From: an uncultured Eubacteriales bacterium
GTDB lineage: Bacteria; Bacillota; Clostridia; Christensenellales; Aristaeellaceae
Direction: 5' to 3'
Length of the DNA: 64,000 nt
NCBI GenBank assembly: GCA_902800625.1
Contig: CADCFG010000006.1
Coordinates: 1-64,000 of the forward strand
Shown here: one piece after another, positions 34,806 through 42,446 of the stretch
Layout of the letters: every line of letters begins with the position of its first letter
Numbering within the stretch: the first letter of the stretch is position 1
Made by a program: the position numbers and the translations under genes
The notes under the pieces: model-generated
The model's input: only the letters and a program-made list of their open reading frames with translations
What the model was told of the DNA's origin: nothing
The model's database searches: none

Positions 34806-35867
34806 TCATCCACCAACAACCCTGATGTTCGTCGGCAGCTCGCCCTTCCAGTCCATCCCGATGGGCAGCGGCGGTATCCACCGCATGACCGGCTTCCTTA
34901 ATGGAAACAGCGCGTCACGCGGCCCCGTCCAGTAAGTGTGCCAGTGTGCCGACCGGACATGCGGGCGGGGGCTTGCGTGGGAACCAGTCGCAACCCTATC
35001 CTCAAAAGCTACTGGGGCAACGCTCGGTCTGCCATTGAACCGGCGAATCGCAGCGGATATGCGGACGCCCACATCCCATACCCTGGGCTCTTCGGGGGCA
35101 CGAACACCCCCGGAGAGCCGCTTGCGCTTCTGCGGGTGCTCGATCTCCGGCATGTCCGGCTCGTCACTGCAGATGTACAAAAGCAGCTGTATCATTGCCG
35201 AGAACGTCTGGCGATACTCGTCCCTGCCACCGACATAACGGGTATCCGTCAGATGTGGTACAAACATGTCGTCCACTTGTTCCACCCTGTCCATGGCATC
35301 AACCAGCGTCCCTCCCCCGAGAGGCAGGGCGATCATCTTCGGTTGATCGATGCCCTTGCGGAAGATAGCGAACTGCAGGTCCACGCCCCGGCTGAACAGG
35401 TTGTAATCCAGATGGGCAATGAAGCCCTCCATGGGTATGCGCTCGTAGGACAGCCCCGGCGTTTCAATGTAGACGGCCCACTCGGGCATGTGGTACAGGC
35501 ATTCCTGGGGCAGATCTCCGGAAAGGGGCTGGCGGACCAGCGCCTGGTAAATCTCCGGGGCGAAGCGGTAGACGCCCTTGCTGCAGCGCCAGATGTAGGT
35601 ACTGGCCATCGTCATCAGCTCGTCCATGTGCGTGAGGTAGAAGTGCTCGCCGTACTTGTTGGTCAGCACCAGGAAGGGAAAGAGTGTGGGCATGATGCAC
35701 CAGTCGGGAACACTGGCCAGCAGCTCTTTGCCGCCGGTCTTCGGGTGGAGGATTCTCACGGGATCAGCATAGCCCTTCCGCAGGTCAGCCCACAGGCTGG
35801 GATACTTCCGGTTCATTTCCCTGATCCACCGATCAGGGGCAAAGGGTGATAGTTCTTTTCGCGCCAT
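34806..35867 (-). CDS. AcrVA2-family (anti-CRISPR-like) protein
   Basis: The 353-residue protein shares the layout and key stretches I recall from AcrVA2, the Moraxella inhibitor that binds the nascent N-terminus of Cas12a and triggers loss of its mRNA. Matching points are an aromatic PEWAVYIE strand near residue 126 (PDWCVYVD in AcrVA2), LLLYICSDEPDMPEIE, VWDVGVRISAAIRRF and the C-terminal signature RPHVRSAHWHTYWTGPR followed by MRWIPPLP. Homologues are widespread on mobile elements, including in species without Cas12a, so inhibition of Cas12a is an inference. GGAGG lies 8 bases before the ATG. It is a single gene within the comM element, with no Cas gene in this window. Confidence 0.78.
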   Translation of the reverse strand: MARKELSPFAPDRWIREMNRKYPSLWADLRKGYADPVRILHPKTGGKELLASVPDWCIMPTLFPFLVLTNKYGEHFYLTHMDELMTMASTYIWRCSKGVYRFAPEIYQALVRQPLSGDLPQECLYHMPEWAVYIETPGLSYERIPMEGFIAHLDYNLFSRGVDLQFAIFRKGIDQPKMIALPLGGGTLVDAMDRVEQVDDMFVPHLTDTRYVGGRDEYRQTFSAMIQLLLYICSDEPDMPEIEHPQKRKRLSGGVRAPEEPRVWDVGVRISAAIRRFNGRPSVAPVAFEDRVATGSHASPRPHVRSAHWHTYWTGPRDALFPLRKPVMRWIPPLPIGMDWKGELPTNIRVVGG

Positions 35868-35968
35868 ACAGGTGCCCTCCTTTGTTTGGTCAGTCAGTAT
35901 CTATCACTCTACTGCCCGGAAAAAGCAAGATAAGTTTTCAACGAACTGCAGTATAAAAACCCGACCAT

Positions 35969-36004
35969 AATAAATAAAAGCCCACCCTGTATAAACAAGG
36001 TGGG
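35969..36004 (-). terminator. terminator of the 36087-36599 gene
   Basis: Read on the minus strand, CCCACCTTG pairs with CAGGGTGGG around TTTATA and is followed by CTTTTATTTATT. Confidence 0.75.
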
Positions 36005-36086
36005 TTGGAGTATATCATTTACCTATCAATTTACATATAGCCCATGTTAGCAGTATAACATCCACAGAATTCCAGCGTCTTGATTT

Positions 36087-36599
36087 TTATAATTTCCCCG
36101 CCAAAAAATAGTAATACATCACATTCTTCTGGGCCTGCTTTTTCTTGTTCTCCACTTCACTTCGTGACTCTGCATAGAGATTGAGTGTCCTCAAAAAACC
36201 GGAAGCCGCTTCTGTCGAAAGAGTTGCTAATCCTGCAGCCATAACAACACTGCGGAAGATGTTGACAAATCCATTTGAACCTGTTATTGCTGTTGTTAGA
36301 CCACCAGCTGCAAATGCGACCTTTTTCCTTATTTCCTCATCAGCCAACACTCTCTTCCCAAGGTTTTTGAGGACACTCGTGTCGGTTAATATCTCATTGA
36401 TCTCGGCCACTTGAGGAGCAACTTCAGTATCATATAGTTTAATGCACTCATATTCAAAATCATCATCCCATGGCAGAGAAGCGATTTGATCAGCGAACCC
36501 ATAAATAGCTGTCCGATATCTGGAAAGAGGGCCCTGGTTTTGCTTTTTCAGATCAAGAAGCTCATCGAATGTTGCCTCGCTCAATGTAGGTAGTGTCAT
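36087..36599 (-). pseudogene. probable 5'-truncated cargo gene, unknown function
   Basis: An open frame of 170 residues (TFDELLDLKKQNQGPLSRYR at the start, NVMYYYFLAGKL at the end) is preceded by a stop codon nine codons upstream and has no ribosome binding site before its ATG. The middle holds a hydrophobic stretch (VVMAAGLATLSTEAASGFL). The overall pattern reminds me of the C-terminal part of longer DUF6236-like proteins, so the N-terminal part may have been lost when the opposite-strand genes at 36593 were joined. Base composition is AT-rich compared with the host. A genuine short gene is possible. Confidence 0.5.
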
Positions 36600-37000
36600 T
36601 AGAATATTGGTTGCAACAGCTCGTCATCACGCTCTCTCCGGAGAAGACGAGAATCTGCCTTGAAGGTGTTCATTTCGACGAACCCGCCTATGTGCAGTGC
36701 CTGATCAACAGGGATAAAAAGCTGCTCATCTTCAGGCGCTGCGGGAAGAAAGACTATGGTGCTACTCCGCTGGAGCATTCAGAGGATGAGAACAACAGTT
36801 ATATCGGGGCAGCCAACGTCTTCTTCTGGAGGCTTTACCGGATTATGGGATTGGGCCCTTCCTGTGCCTGCCGCCTGAAGAGCGAGACAGACATGCAGCT
36901 TGAAGCGCCTGGGTACGTGTTTGATCTGACCAAAGCCGAGGTGCTGCACGATGAGGGTAAGAACGACTGGGAGCAGGAGCCCGTGACAATCAACCACTGA
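36593..37000 (+). CDS. uncharacterised element protein A
   Basis: This 135-residue protein is not recognised. The GTG start at 36593 overlaps the divergent ORF by 7 bases and has only a weak GTAGG upstream, so the start is uncertain. It contains RICLEGVHFDEPAYVQCLINRDKKLLIF near the N-terminus, which lines up with the next protein (ILLGESVLEALGHPRQVQMLINEEQGMLLL), suggesting that the two are paralogues. It ends 14 bases before the start of that gene, and the three plus-strand genes look like one operon. Confidence 0.55.
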   Translation: MSLEYWLQQLVITLSPEKTRICLEGVHFDEPAYVQCLINRDKKLLIFRRCGKKDYGATPLEHSEDENNSYIGAANVFFWRLYRIMGLGPSCACRLKSETDMQLEAPGYVFDLTKAEVLHDEGKNDWEQEPVTINH

Positions 37001-37014
37001 GAGAGGTGAGAGAG

Positions 37015-37419
37015 ATGAGTGTTTATACGCCATCTACCCCGGACACGCAGTTGGCGCTGACGTTGTGTCTGGATGAAGACAGCATACTGCTGGGCGAGAG
37101 CGTATTGGAAGCATTAGGGCACCCCCGGCAGGTGCAGATGCTGATCAACGAGGAACAGGGAATGCTGCTCCTGCAAGCCTGTACGGTTGACGACCGCGAG
37201 GCCATAGTGATCCCCCCGATGACACTTGAACATTTTGAAATGAGTGGACACGCGCTGCTGAGGCGCATTCGCAGGTTGACCGGCTGGACGGACGACCGGC
37301 CACGGGTTGTGTTCGGAAGCTATCTCCCGACGCACTGTGCGATAGTGTTTGACCTGCGCACTGCGCAGCTGTCGCCCCTGCAAATGCCCCTGGACGGAAG
37401 CATGCCCAACCCCAGTTAG
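37015..37419 (+). CDS. uncharacterised element protein B
   Basis: The 134-residue protein shares its plan with the preceding one: an early strand-rich segment with a Q-x-L-I-N core, then an aromatic/helical middle (HALLRRIRRLTGW) and a late valine-rich segment (CAIVFDLRTAQL). No known domain is recognised. GAGGTGAG precedes the ATG at 37015. The Fic-like gene follows after 13 bases, which suggests that these small proteins act with it or regulate it. Confidence 0.6.
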   Translation: MSVYTPSTPDTQLALTLCLDEDSILLGESVLEALGHPRQVQMLINEEQGMLLLQACTVDDREAIVIPPMTLEHFEMSGHALLRRIRRLTGWTDDRPRVVFGSYLPTHCAIVFDLRTAQLSPLQMPLDGSMPNPS

Positions 37420-37432
37420 GAGGTAAACGGAT

Positions 37433-39769
37433 ATGGCAATGGACAGGGAAAAACTGCTGGCGTTCTTTCAAGCGCATTATCTCTCCAGGCAGGAGGTGCT
37501 TTTCAAGCTGCCCCTGAACGTCTCCATAGACAGCTTCTGGCAGGAGCTGCTGAACCGCCGGAAGGCAAAGGCGACGGTTCTCCCGCTGAACAATGCTTCC
37601 GGTATGCCGTACTGGTACGTGCTTACGGACAGAATGGTGGCGGCAAGTGAGCGACTCTGCGAGGAGGCGCTTGCCCAGGACATGACCTTCGACCCCTATC
37701 GGGCAGGCATGACCAGCGCCATGACGGAGGAGATGTTTTTCACCAGCTTCGTGGAAGGCGCACAGATTCCGCTTCAGGAGGCGATGGATTTCCTGCAGCG
37801 TGGCACCGAGCCTGAAAGCATCCACGAGCAGATGATCTGGAACAACCGCCATGCCTGGGCTGAGATGATCGGAATGCTGTACCGTCCGCTGGACGAGGGC
37901 TTCGTCCGGTCGATGGCTTTCATGTTGACGGAGGAGATGGACAACTGCGCCGAGGACTACCGGCAGACTGACCAGCATCCCATTGCCGCGATGAACACCG
38001 AAAGCTATGAGGTGCCTCCAGCCTATAGCCTGCCTGACCGAATGAATGAATACTATGCCTTCCTGCAGAAGCCGGACGTGCACCCGCTGATCAAGGCAGC
38101 GGTGGCACAGGCCTATCTGCTGGTAACGAGGCCGTTCCCGGAGGGGAATGAGCGATTGTCGCGGATGATGTCCGCCGCTGTGTTGCTGCGCTGTGGCTAT
38201 GACTTCTTCCGCGACATTTCCATATCCGCCGTAATCGCCAAGGAGAGCTACAGGTACTATAAGTGCATGTGCGAGATCATTCGGAGCGAGAATGGCGGGG
38301 ACCTGACATATTTTCTGGAGTATTATCTTGAACTGCTTGTACGCGCACTGGATGCCCGGCAGGCACGGCTGCGGCGGCGTGAACAGGAATCCCTGGAGCG
38401 CGAGCGTGAACTGGCCCGGCATCCGCTGGAGAGGGAGGACGGCAACGGGAGGCAGTTGGTGGAAACCAGCGCGGAAGCACCACAGGGCCCCTTGCCAGAT
38501 GAGCAGACTGTAGAAGCCCCGGGAGAGGAGGAGGTGATGCCGCCGGTCGAAACCGAAACGAAGCGAAAGAAAATCATCCCCCCTATCCCGTTGATGACGG
38601 TTGAGGACTATCTTGGGAAAATCAACAAATTCCGATACTCTCCGAATGCCATGAGCCGGGAGATGCCCGCCAAGGTGAGAATGATGCTGGAGGCGGGCTA
38701 TACCAGCTTTTCAGCCCGCCAATGGAGCGACATCACGGAATGTGACATCAAGCAGGCGGATTATGATTGCCGGTTCCTGTATGAGAAAGGTCTGTTGGAT
38801 CGTGAGCGCAGGGACAAGCGCTTTGTGTACTCGCTGAGGATCATCAAGGGAGAAGAGAAGACACTGGTACAGGATGGTGAAAGGCCTGGCCCTTTTGACA
38901 TGACGCCCGCCACAGAAGAACCCGACACTGTGGCGGGCGGAAGTCCGCCAGACGGGCCCGCTTTTTTTCGACAATTGGGTATGATGGAAAGAAGCAAATC
39001 TGACCTTGTTCAAAGGATAGCAGCCACAGTTCGTGAGATGCTTGCGAAGGGCATTACGCGGTTTTCAAGGGCAGACTGGGCAGCGATGACCGGCATGGAT
39101 AAGAAGCAGATGTGCGATGCCTGCGATTACCTGGTCGCCCATAAGCTGGTGGTGAACCTGAGCCAGTTCCGCAACCGGTCTGAATATATGTTCACGCTGC
39201 AGGAAGAGGGGCCACTTGAGGAAGAAGTGGTGAATGAAGAAGCCTCGGACGGTGATTATTCACCTTTTCTTATCGCCCGCCTGCAAAAGATGGTAACCAC
39301 TGGAAGCTCTGAGCGGGATAAGCGTATAGGCAGTTTCATCTTGAATAGGCCGTCACCTTGTCGAGCTCCGGCACGACCCTGTAGATGCGGAACTAACATG
39401 CTTGCAACCATCCATGTAAAAAAGGCCGAAGAAGACTTGATTACAGTTCTTAGTGAATATCCTTCTTCTAAAAGAATAATTCACTGGTTTTCAGGAAATA
39501 AATCCCAGATGGCAAGCTTGGTAAATCAGGGCTGCTATTTTAGCATCAATTCATCCATGGCCCAGAGTGAAGTGGGGCAAAGAAGAATTGCTATGATTCC
39601 CAAAGATCGAATCTTGATTGAAAGTGATGGACCATATTCTAAAGTGGATGGGGAAAGGTATACGCCTGAAAAACTGGCTGACCTGTATAGGGCCGTTGGA
39701 CACGTATTACATGTGAACAATCTGGAAGAAATAGTCTATCGAAATTTCCTCGCAATCTTATCTCAATAG
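37433..39769 (+). CDS. Fic-like protein with degenerate active site, fused to a TatD remnant
   Basis: The 778-residue frame has a Fic domain in residues about 90-310. The motif normally HPFxxGNGR reads RPFPEGNER at residues 233-241: arginine replaces the catalytic histidine and glutamate the second glycine, so AMP transfer is unlikely. After a charged coiled stretch (residues 305-335) come two similar winged-helix segments (about 415-475 and 520-590; TSFSARQWSDITECDIKQAD and TRFSRADWAAMTGMDKKQM). From about residue 656 (39398) the sequence changes abruptly to an AT-rich TatD-type nuclease fragment. AGGAGG lies 9 bases before the ATG. The first 640 residues look intact; the fusion is probably accidental. 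Confidence 0.75.
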   Translation: MAMDREKLLAFFQAHYLSRQEVLFKLPLNVSIDSFWQELLNRRKAKATVLPLNNASGMPYWYVLTDRMVAASERLCEEALAQDMTFDPYRAGMTSAMTEEMFFTSFVEGAQIPLQEAMDFLQRGTEPESIHEQMIWNNRHAWAEMIGMLYRPLDEGFVRSMAFMLTEEMDNCAEDYRQTDQHPIAAMNTESYEVPPAYSLPDRMNEYYAFLQKPDVHPLIKAAVAQAYLLVTRPFPEGNERLSRMMSAAVLLRCGYDFFRDISISAVIAKESYRYYKCMCEIIRSENGGDLTYFLEYYLELLVRALDARQARLRRREQESLERERELARHPLEREDGNGRQLVETSAEAPQGPLPDEQTVEAPGEEEVMPPVETETKRKKIIPPIPLMTVEDYLGKINKFRYSPNAMSREMPAKVRMMLEAGYTSFSARQWSDITECDIKQADYDCRFLYEKGLLDRERRDKRFVYSLRIIKGEEKTLVQDGERPGPFDMTPATEEPDTVAGGSPPDGPAFFRQLGMMERSKSDLVQRIAATVREMLAKGITRFSRADWAAMTGMDKKQMCDACDYLVAHKLVVNLSQFRNRSEYMFTLQEEGPLEEEVVNEEASDGDYSPFLIARLQKMVTTGSSERDKRIGSFILNRPSPCRAPARPCRCGTNMLATIHVKKAEEDLITVLSEYPSSKRIIHWFSGNKSQMASLVNQGCYFSINSSMAQSEVGQRRIAMIPKDRILIESDGPYSKVDGERYTPEKLADLYRAVGHVLHVNNLEEIVYRNFLAILSQ
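39398..39769 (+). pseudogene. C-terminal fragment of a QatD-like TatD nuclease
   Basis: About 120 residues match the second half of TatD-family metal-dependent DNases: TIHVKKAEEDL, then IIHWFSGN, GCYFSIN, DRILIESDGPY and a helical end. The HWFSG and ESDGPY spellings are those I associate with QatD, the nuclease of the four-gene Qat anti-phage system. The N-terminal half with the first metal ligands is gone, and no qatA, qatB or qatC is present. It is in frame with the Fic-like gene across an apparent recombination joint near 39360-39397. Confidence 0.7.
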
Positions 39770-39846
39770 TTGTCGATACATACAATGGAATAGCGTCGAT
39801 TAAAACTATTGTGGACAACAGTAAAGTGCTCAGCATCCGGACTCAA

Positions 39847-39863
39847 GATGCACAGGGTGCATC
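39847..39863. repeat. 7-bp inverted repeat near the right end of the element
   Basis: GATGCAC-AGG-GTGCATC is a perfect short palindrome located 54 bases inside the right junction. It could be an accessory protein binding site. Region 39770-39878 otherwise shows no gene. Confidence 0.4.
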
Positions 39864-39878
39864 GTTAGGAGGGTACAT

Positions 39879-40403
39879 TTGGAATCGTTCGATTGTATCA
39901 AAGTTGTAAGCCTGAGGAACCCCTGCCCCTGTGGGAACCTCGGCAGCCGCACCCAACAGTGCCGGTGCACGCCCAACGAGATACGAAGGTATTTGAACCG
40001 CATCTCCGGCCCCCTGCTGGACCGGATCGACATGCACATAGAAGTGGAGTCCATCCCGGCGGAAAAGCTCTCCGAGATCGGCCTGTCCGAGTCCAGCGAC
40101 AGCATCCGTGCGCGGGTGGAGGCCGCCCGGGACGTGCAGCTTGCGCGCTACAGGGACATCGGCATCCACTCCAACGCCGAGCTCAACGCTCGCACGCTGG
40201 CCGGGGCCTGCCAAATGACCCCCGCCGCCAAGGAGCTGCTGCTGGCCTCCACCGAGCGGCTGAAGCTGTCCAACCGGGCGTATACCCGCATCCTGAAGGT
40301 CGCCCGGACCATCGCCGATTTGGACGGCTTTGACGACATCACCGAGGAGCAGATCGCCGAGGCCGTGCAGTACCGGACGCTGGATCGGAAGTATTGGGGA
40401 TAA
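39879..40403 (+). pseudogene. comM: comM 3' part with element-supplied start
   Basis: Native ComM resumes at 39921 with PCPCGNLGSRTQQCRCTPNEI, the conserved cysteine cluster, then RYLNRISGPLLDRIDMHIEV (arginine finger region) and the C-terminal helical lid ending RTLDRKYWG. The frame is open upstream into the element, back to TTG at 39879, which has AGGAGGG 5 bases before it. The element thus offers a ribosome binding site and 14 foreign residues, so a 174-residue C-terminal fragment may be made. It cannot replace ComM because the ATP-binding half is separate. Confidence 0.9.
39881..39920 (+). other. right attachment site/end (attR-like)
   Basis: The arm 39881-39916 ends GTAAGCCTGAG and is followed by GAAC, then native comM. 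Its complement aligns with the left arm at 33057-33092. Confidence 0.75.
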
Positions 40404-40428
40404 GTGCTTGACCAAAGGAGCGATTTCA

Positions 40429-41100
40429 ATGGCTGACTTCCTGAAAAAACTGTTTGGCAGGGAAGGCAAGAATGCCGCGAATGAGCCGGTCTCCGAGGCA
40501 TCCGTGCCCGCGAACGAGCCGGCCTCCCCTGCCCCTGCGAACCCCGGGCGCCGGAAGATCGAGCTGACCGAGGAAGAGGCGCAGCGGTTCCAGGCGATCC
40601 TCGACGCCAACTATCCCGGCCTGGCCATATTCGTGCGGGACGTGAACCTGGACCCGGCGCTGGCGGCGAAGTACGTGCCGAACCTGATCATCCGGGAGCG
40701 GGCGTTCACAGACGCCAGCTGCCGGGTGATGGGCATGATGACCACCCACCGCTACATGATCCTGTCCAACCACATGGCCAACCTGATGGCCTATGAGCAC
40801 GACACCAACTGGGGCCTGTGCGTCGCCCAGCGCGATTCCCACTTCAAGGTGCTGGGGCAGCACGCAGTGAACGGCAAGACCGCCATCATACTGCTGCACC
40901 TGCCAAATGACGACAGCTGGCGCTTCTTCATCGACCACTTCTTCGACCTGGACCGCCAGCTGCTGGAGATGGCCAGGGCCCGGTTCGAGGCCAAGTGCGA
41001 CGCCGAGCCCATCCCGGAGCTGACCACGCCGCTGTGGCAGGACCGCTGCCGCTTCCCGCTGGGCATGGACGACAGCGGCAACCTCTGGCCCCTGGATTGA
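40429..41100 (+). CDS. uncharacterised protein
   Basis: The 223-residue protein is not recognised. Residues 1-40 are a charged and proline/alanine-rich lead. A compact domain follows (RRKIELTEEEAQRFQAILDANYPGL to FDLDRQLLEMARARF) with many histidines and aromatic residues but no signal peptide or membrane helix. It is probably cytoplasmic. AAAGGAG lies 8 bases before the ATG at 40429, which excludes a longer frame overlapping comM. It is 25 bases after comM. Confidence 0.65.
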   Translation: MADFLKKLFGREGKNAANEPVSEASVPANEPASPAPANPGRRKIELTEEEAQRFQAILDANYPGLAIFVRDVNLDPALAAKYVPNLIIRERAFTDASCRVMGMMTTHRYMILSNHMANLMAYEHDTNWGLCVAQRDSHFKVLGQHAVNGKTAIILLHLPNDDSWRFFIDHFFDLDRQLLEMARARFEAKCDAEPIPELTTPLWQDRCRFPLGMDDSGNLWPLD

Positions 41101-41247
41101 CGGCAAAAACCGCGCCGGAACCGGCGCATGCCGCTATCCGGCTTTCGGCCTGCATATGCCATGGCATCGGAACATCAGTCGGAACTGGCCTGACACCCCC
41201 GGGGCGTCCGGCCGCGCAACCATCGAACAACAGCAAAGGAGATTCCC

Positions 41248-42393
41248 ATGAGCAACACCCAAAACGCCTCCCCCGCCCCGGAGCTGAACCGGGACCGGGT
41301 CATCATCCGCACCAGCGTCATCGGCATACTGGCCAACGTGCTGCTGGCGGCGTTCAAGGCCTTCGTCGGCATCGTTTCCCACTCCATCGCTGTGACGCTG
41401 GACGCAGTGAACAACCTGTCCGACGCGCTGTCCTCCATCATCACCATCGTGGGCACGAAGCTGTCGGGCCGGCTGCCGGACAAAAAGCACCCCCTGGGCT
41501 ACGGGCGCATCGAATACCTGAGCGCCATGATCGTCTCCGGCATCGTGCTGTACGCGGGCATCACCTCCGCGGTGGAATCGGTGAAAAAGATCTTCCACCC
41601 GGAGCAGCCGGACTACAGCGTCGTCTCGCTGGTGATCATCGCGGTGGCCGTGCTGGTAAAGATCTTCCTGGGTCGCTATGTGAAAGCCCAGGGCAGGAAG
41701 GTGAACTCCGGCTCGCTGGTGGCCTCCGGCTCCGACGCGCTGTTCGACGCCATACTGTCCGCGTCGGTGCTGGCCTGCGCCGTGGTGTTCATGGCCACGG
41801 GCCTGTCGCTGGAGGCTTATGTGGGCGCGGTGATCTCCGTGTTCATCATCAAGTCCGGCGTGGAGATGATGATCGAGACGCTGAACGAGATCCTGGGCAT
41901 GCGGGCCGACAAGGAGGTCACGGACCGGATCAAGGCCCTGCTGACCGAGGACGACGAAGTGCGCGGCGCCTACGACCTGATCCTCTACAACTACGGCCCG
42001 GAAAAGGACTATGCCTCGGTGCACCTGGAGCTGCCGGACACCATGACCGTGCGGGAGGTGGACCGCCTGACCCGCCGGCTGGAGGCGAAGGTGTACCGGG
42101 AGACCGGCGTGATCCTCACCGGCGTGGGCCTGTATTCCTACAACACCCGCGACGACGAGGCCGCGCGCATCCAGAACGACGTGCAGCAGAGGGTGCTTAA
42201 GCACGACTGGGCCGTGCAGCTCCACGGCTTCTATGTGGACACAGAGGCAAAGGAGATGCAGTTCGACGTGGTGATGAGCTTCGACATCCAGCCGAAGGAG
42301 GGCCTGGGCATCCTGTACGATGAGATCCGCAGGGCCTACCCGGGCTACAGCGTCACCATCGCGCCGGATGTGGACGTGTCCGTCTCGGACTGA
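41248..42393 (+). CDS. cation diffusion facilitator, probably manganese exporter
   Basis: The 381-residue protein has six transmembrane helices (residues about 20-210) and a C-terminal cytoplasmic domain duplicated relative to most CDF proteins. The metal site reads NNLSD in helix 2 and DALFD in helix 5, an N-D-D-D set, where zinc transporters usually have histidine. That set is typical of manganese exporters such as MntE. It exchanges the metal for protons at the cytoplasmic membrane. AAAGGAG lies before the ATG. It stands alone between two uncharacterised genes. Confidence 0.88.
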   Translation: MSNTQNASPAPELNRDRVIIRTSVIGILANVLLAAFKAFVGIVSHSIAVTLDAVNNLSDALSSIITIVGTKLSGRLPDKKHPLGYGRIEYLSAMIVSGIVLYAGITSAVESVKKIFHPEQPDYSVVSLVIIAVAVLVKIFLGRYVKAQGRKVNSGSLVASGSDALFDAILSASVLACAVVFMATGLSLEAYVGAVISVFIIKSGVEMMIETLNEILGMRADKEVTDRIKALLTEDDEVRGAYDLILYNYGPEKDYASVHLELPDTMTVREVDRLTRRLEAKVYRETGVILTGVGLYSYNTRDDEAARIQNDVQQRVLKHDWAVQLHGFYVDTEAKEMQFDVVMSFDIQPKEGLGILYDEIRRAYPGYSVTIAPDVDVSVSD

Positions 42394-42446
42394 GAATGGA
42401 ACCTTCCCCGGCTCCCGCGCGTCTATAACACCAGGAGGGATGCGAT

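Larger units (their letters stand above)
33053..39920. mobile_element. 6.9 kb integrated element splitting comM
   Basis: The two halves of comM meet the insert at identical GAAC tetranucleotides (33053-33056 and 39917-39920). Removing one copy plus the insert joins codon AAC to CCC and restores CSMNPCPCGN in frame, giving a 509-residue ComM of normal length. The ends are imperfect inverted repeats of 36 bp. The cargo differs from the host genes in strand pattern and base composition, and several stretches are AT-rich. Eight cargo genes or fragments are visible, but no integrase, transposase or replication gene. I read it as a non-autonomous or decayed element. comM is a known target of integrative elements in other bacteria. 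Confidence 0.9.

Noticed and set aside
33053..39920. Complete prophage or integrative conjugative element
   Set aside because: No integrase, structural, relaxase, replication or transfer gene can be seen in the 6.9 kb, so I call it only an integrated element with cargo.
40330..40428. N-terminal extension of the 40429 gene
   Set aside because: These codons overlap comM and have no ribosome binding site, whereas AAAGGAG lies 8 bases before the ATG at 40429.
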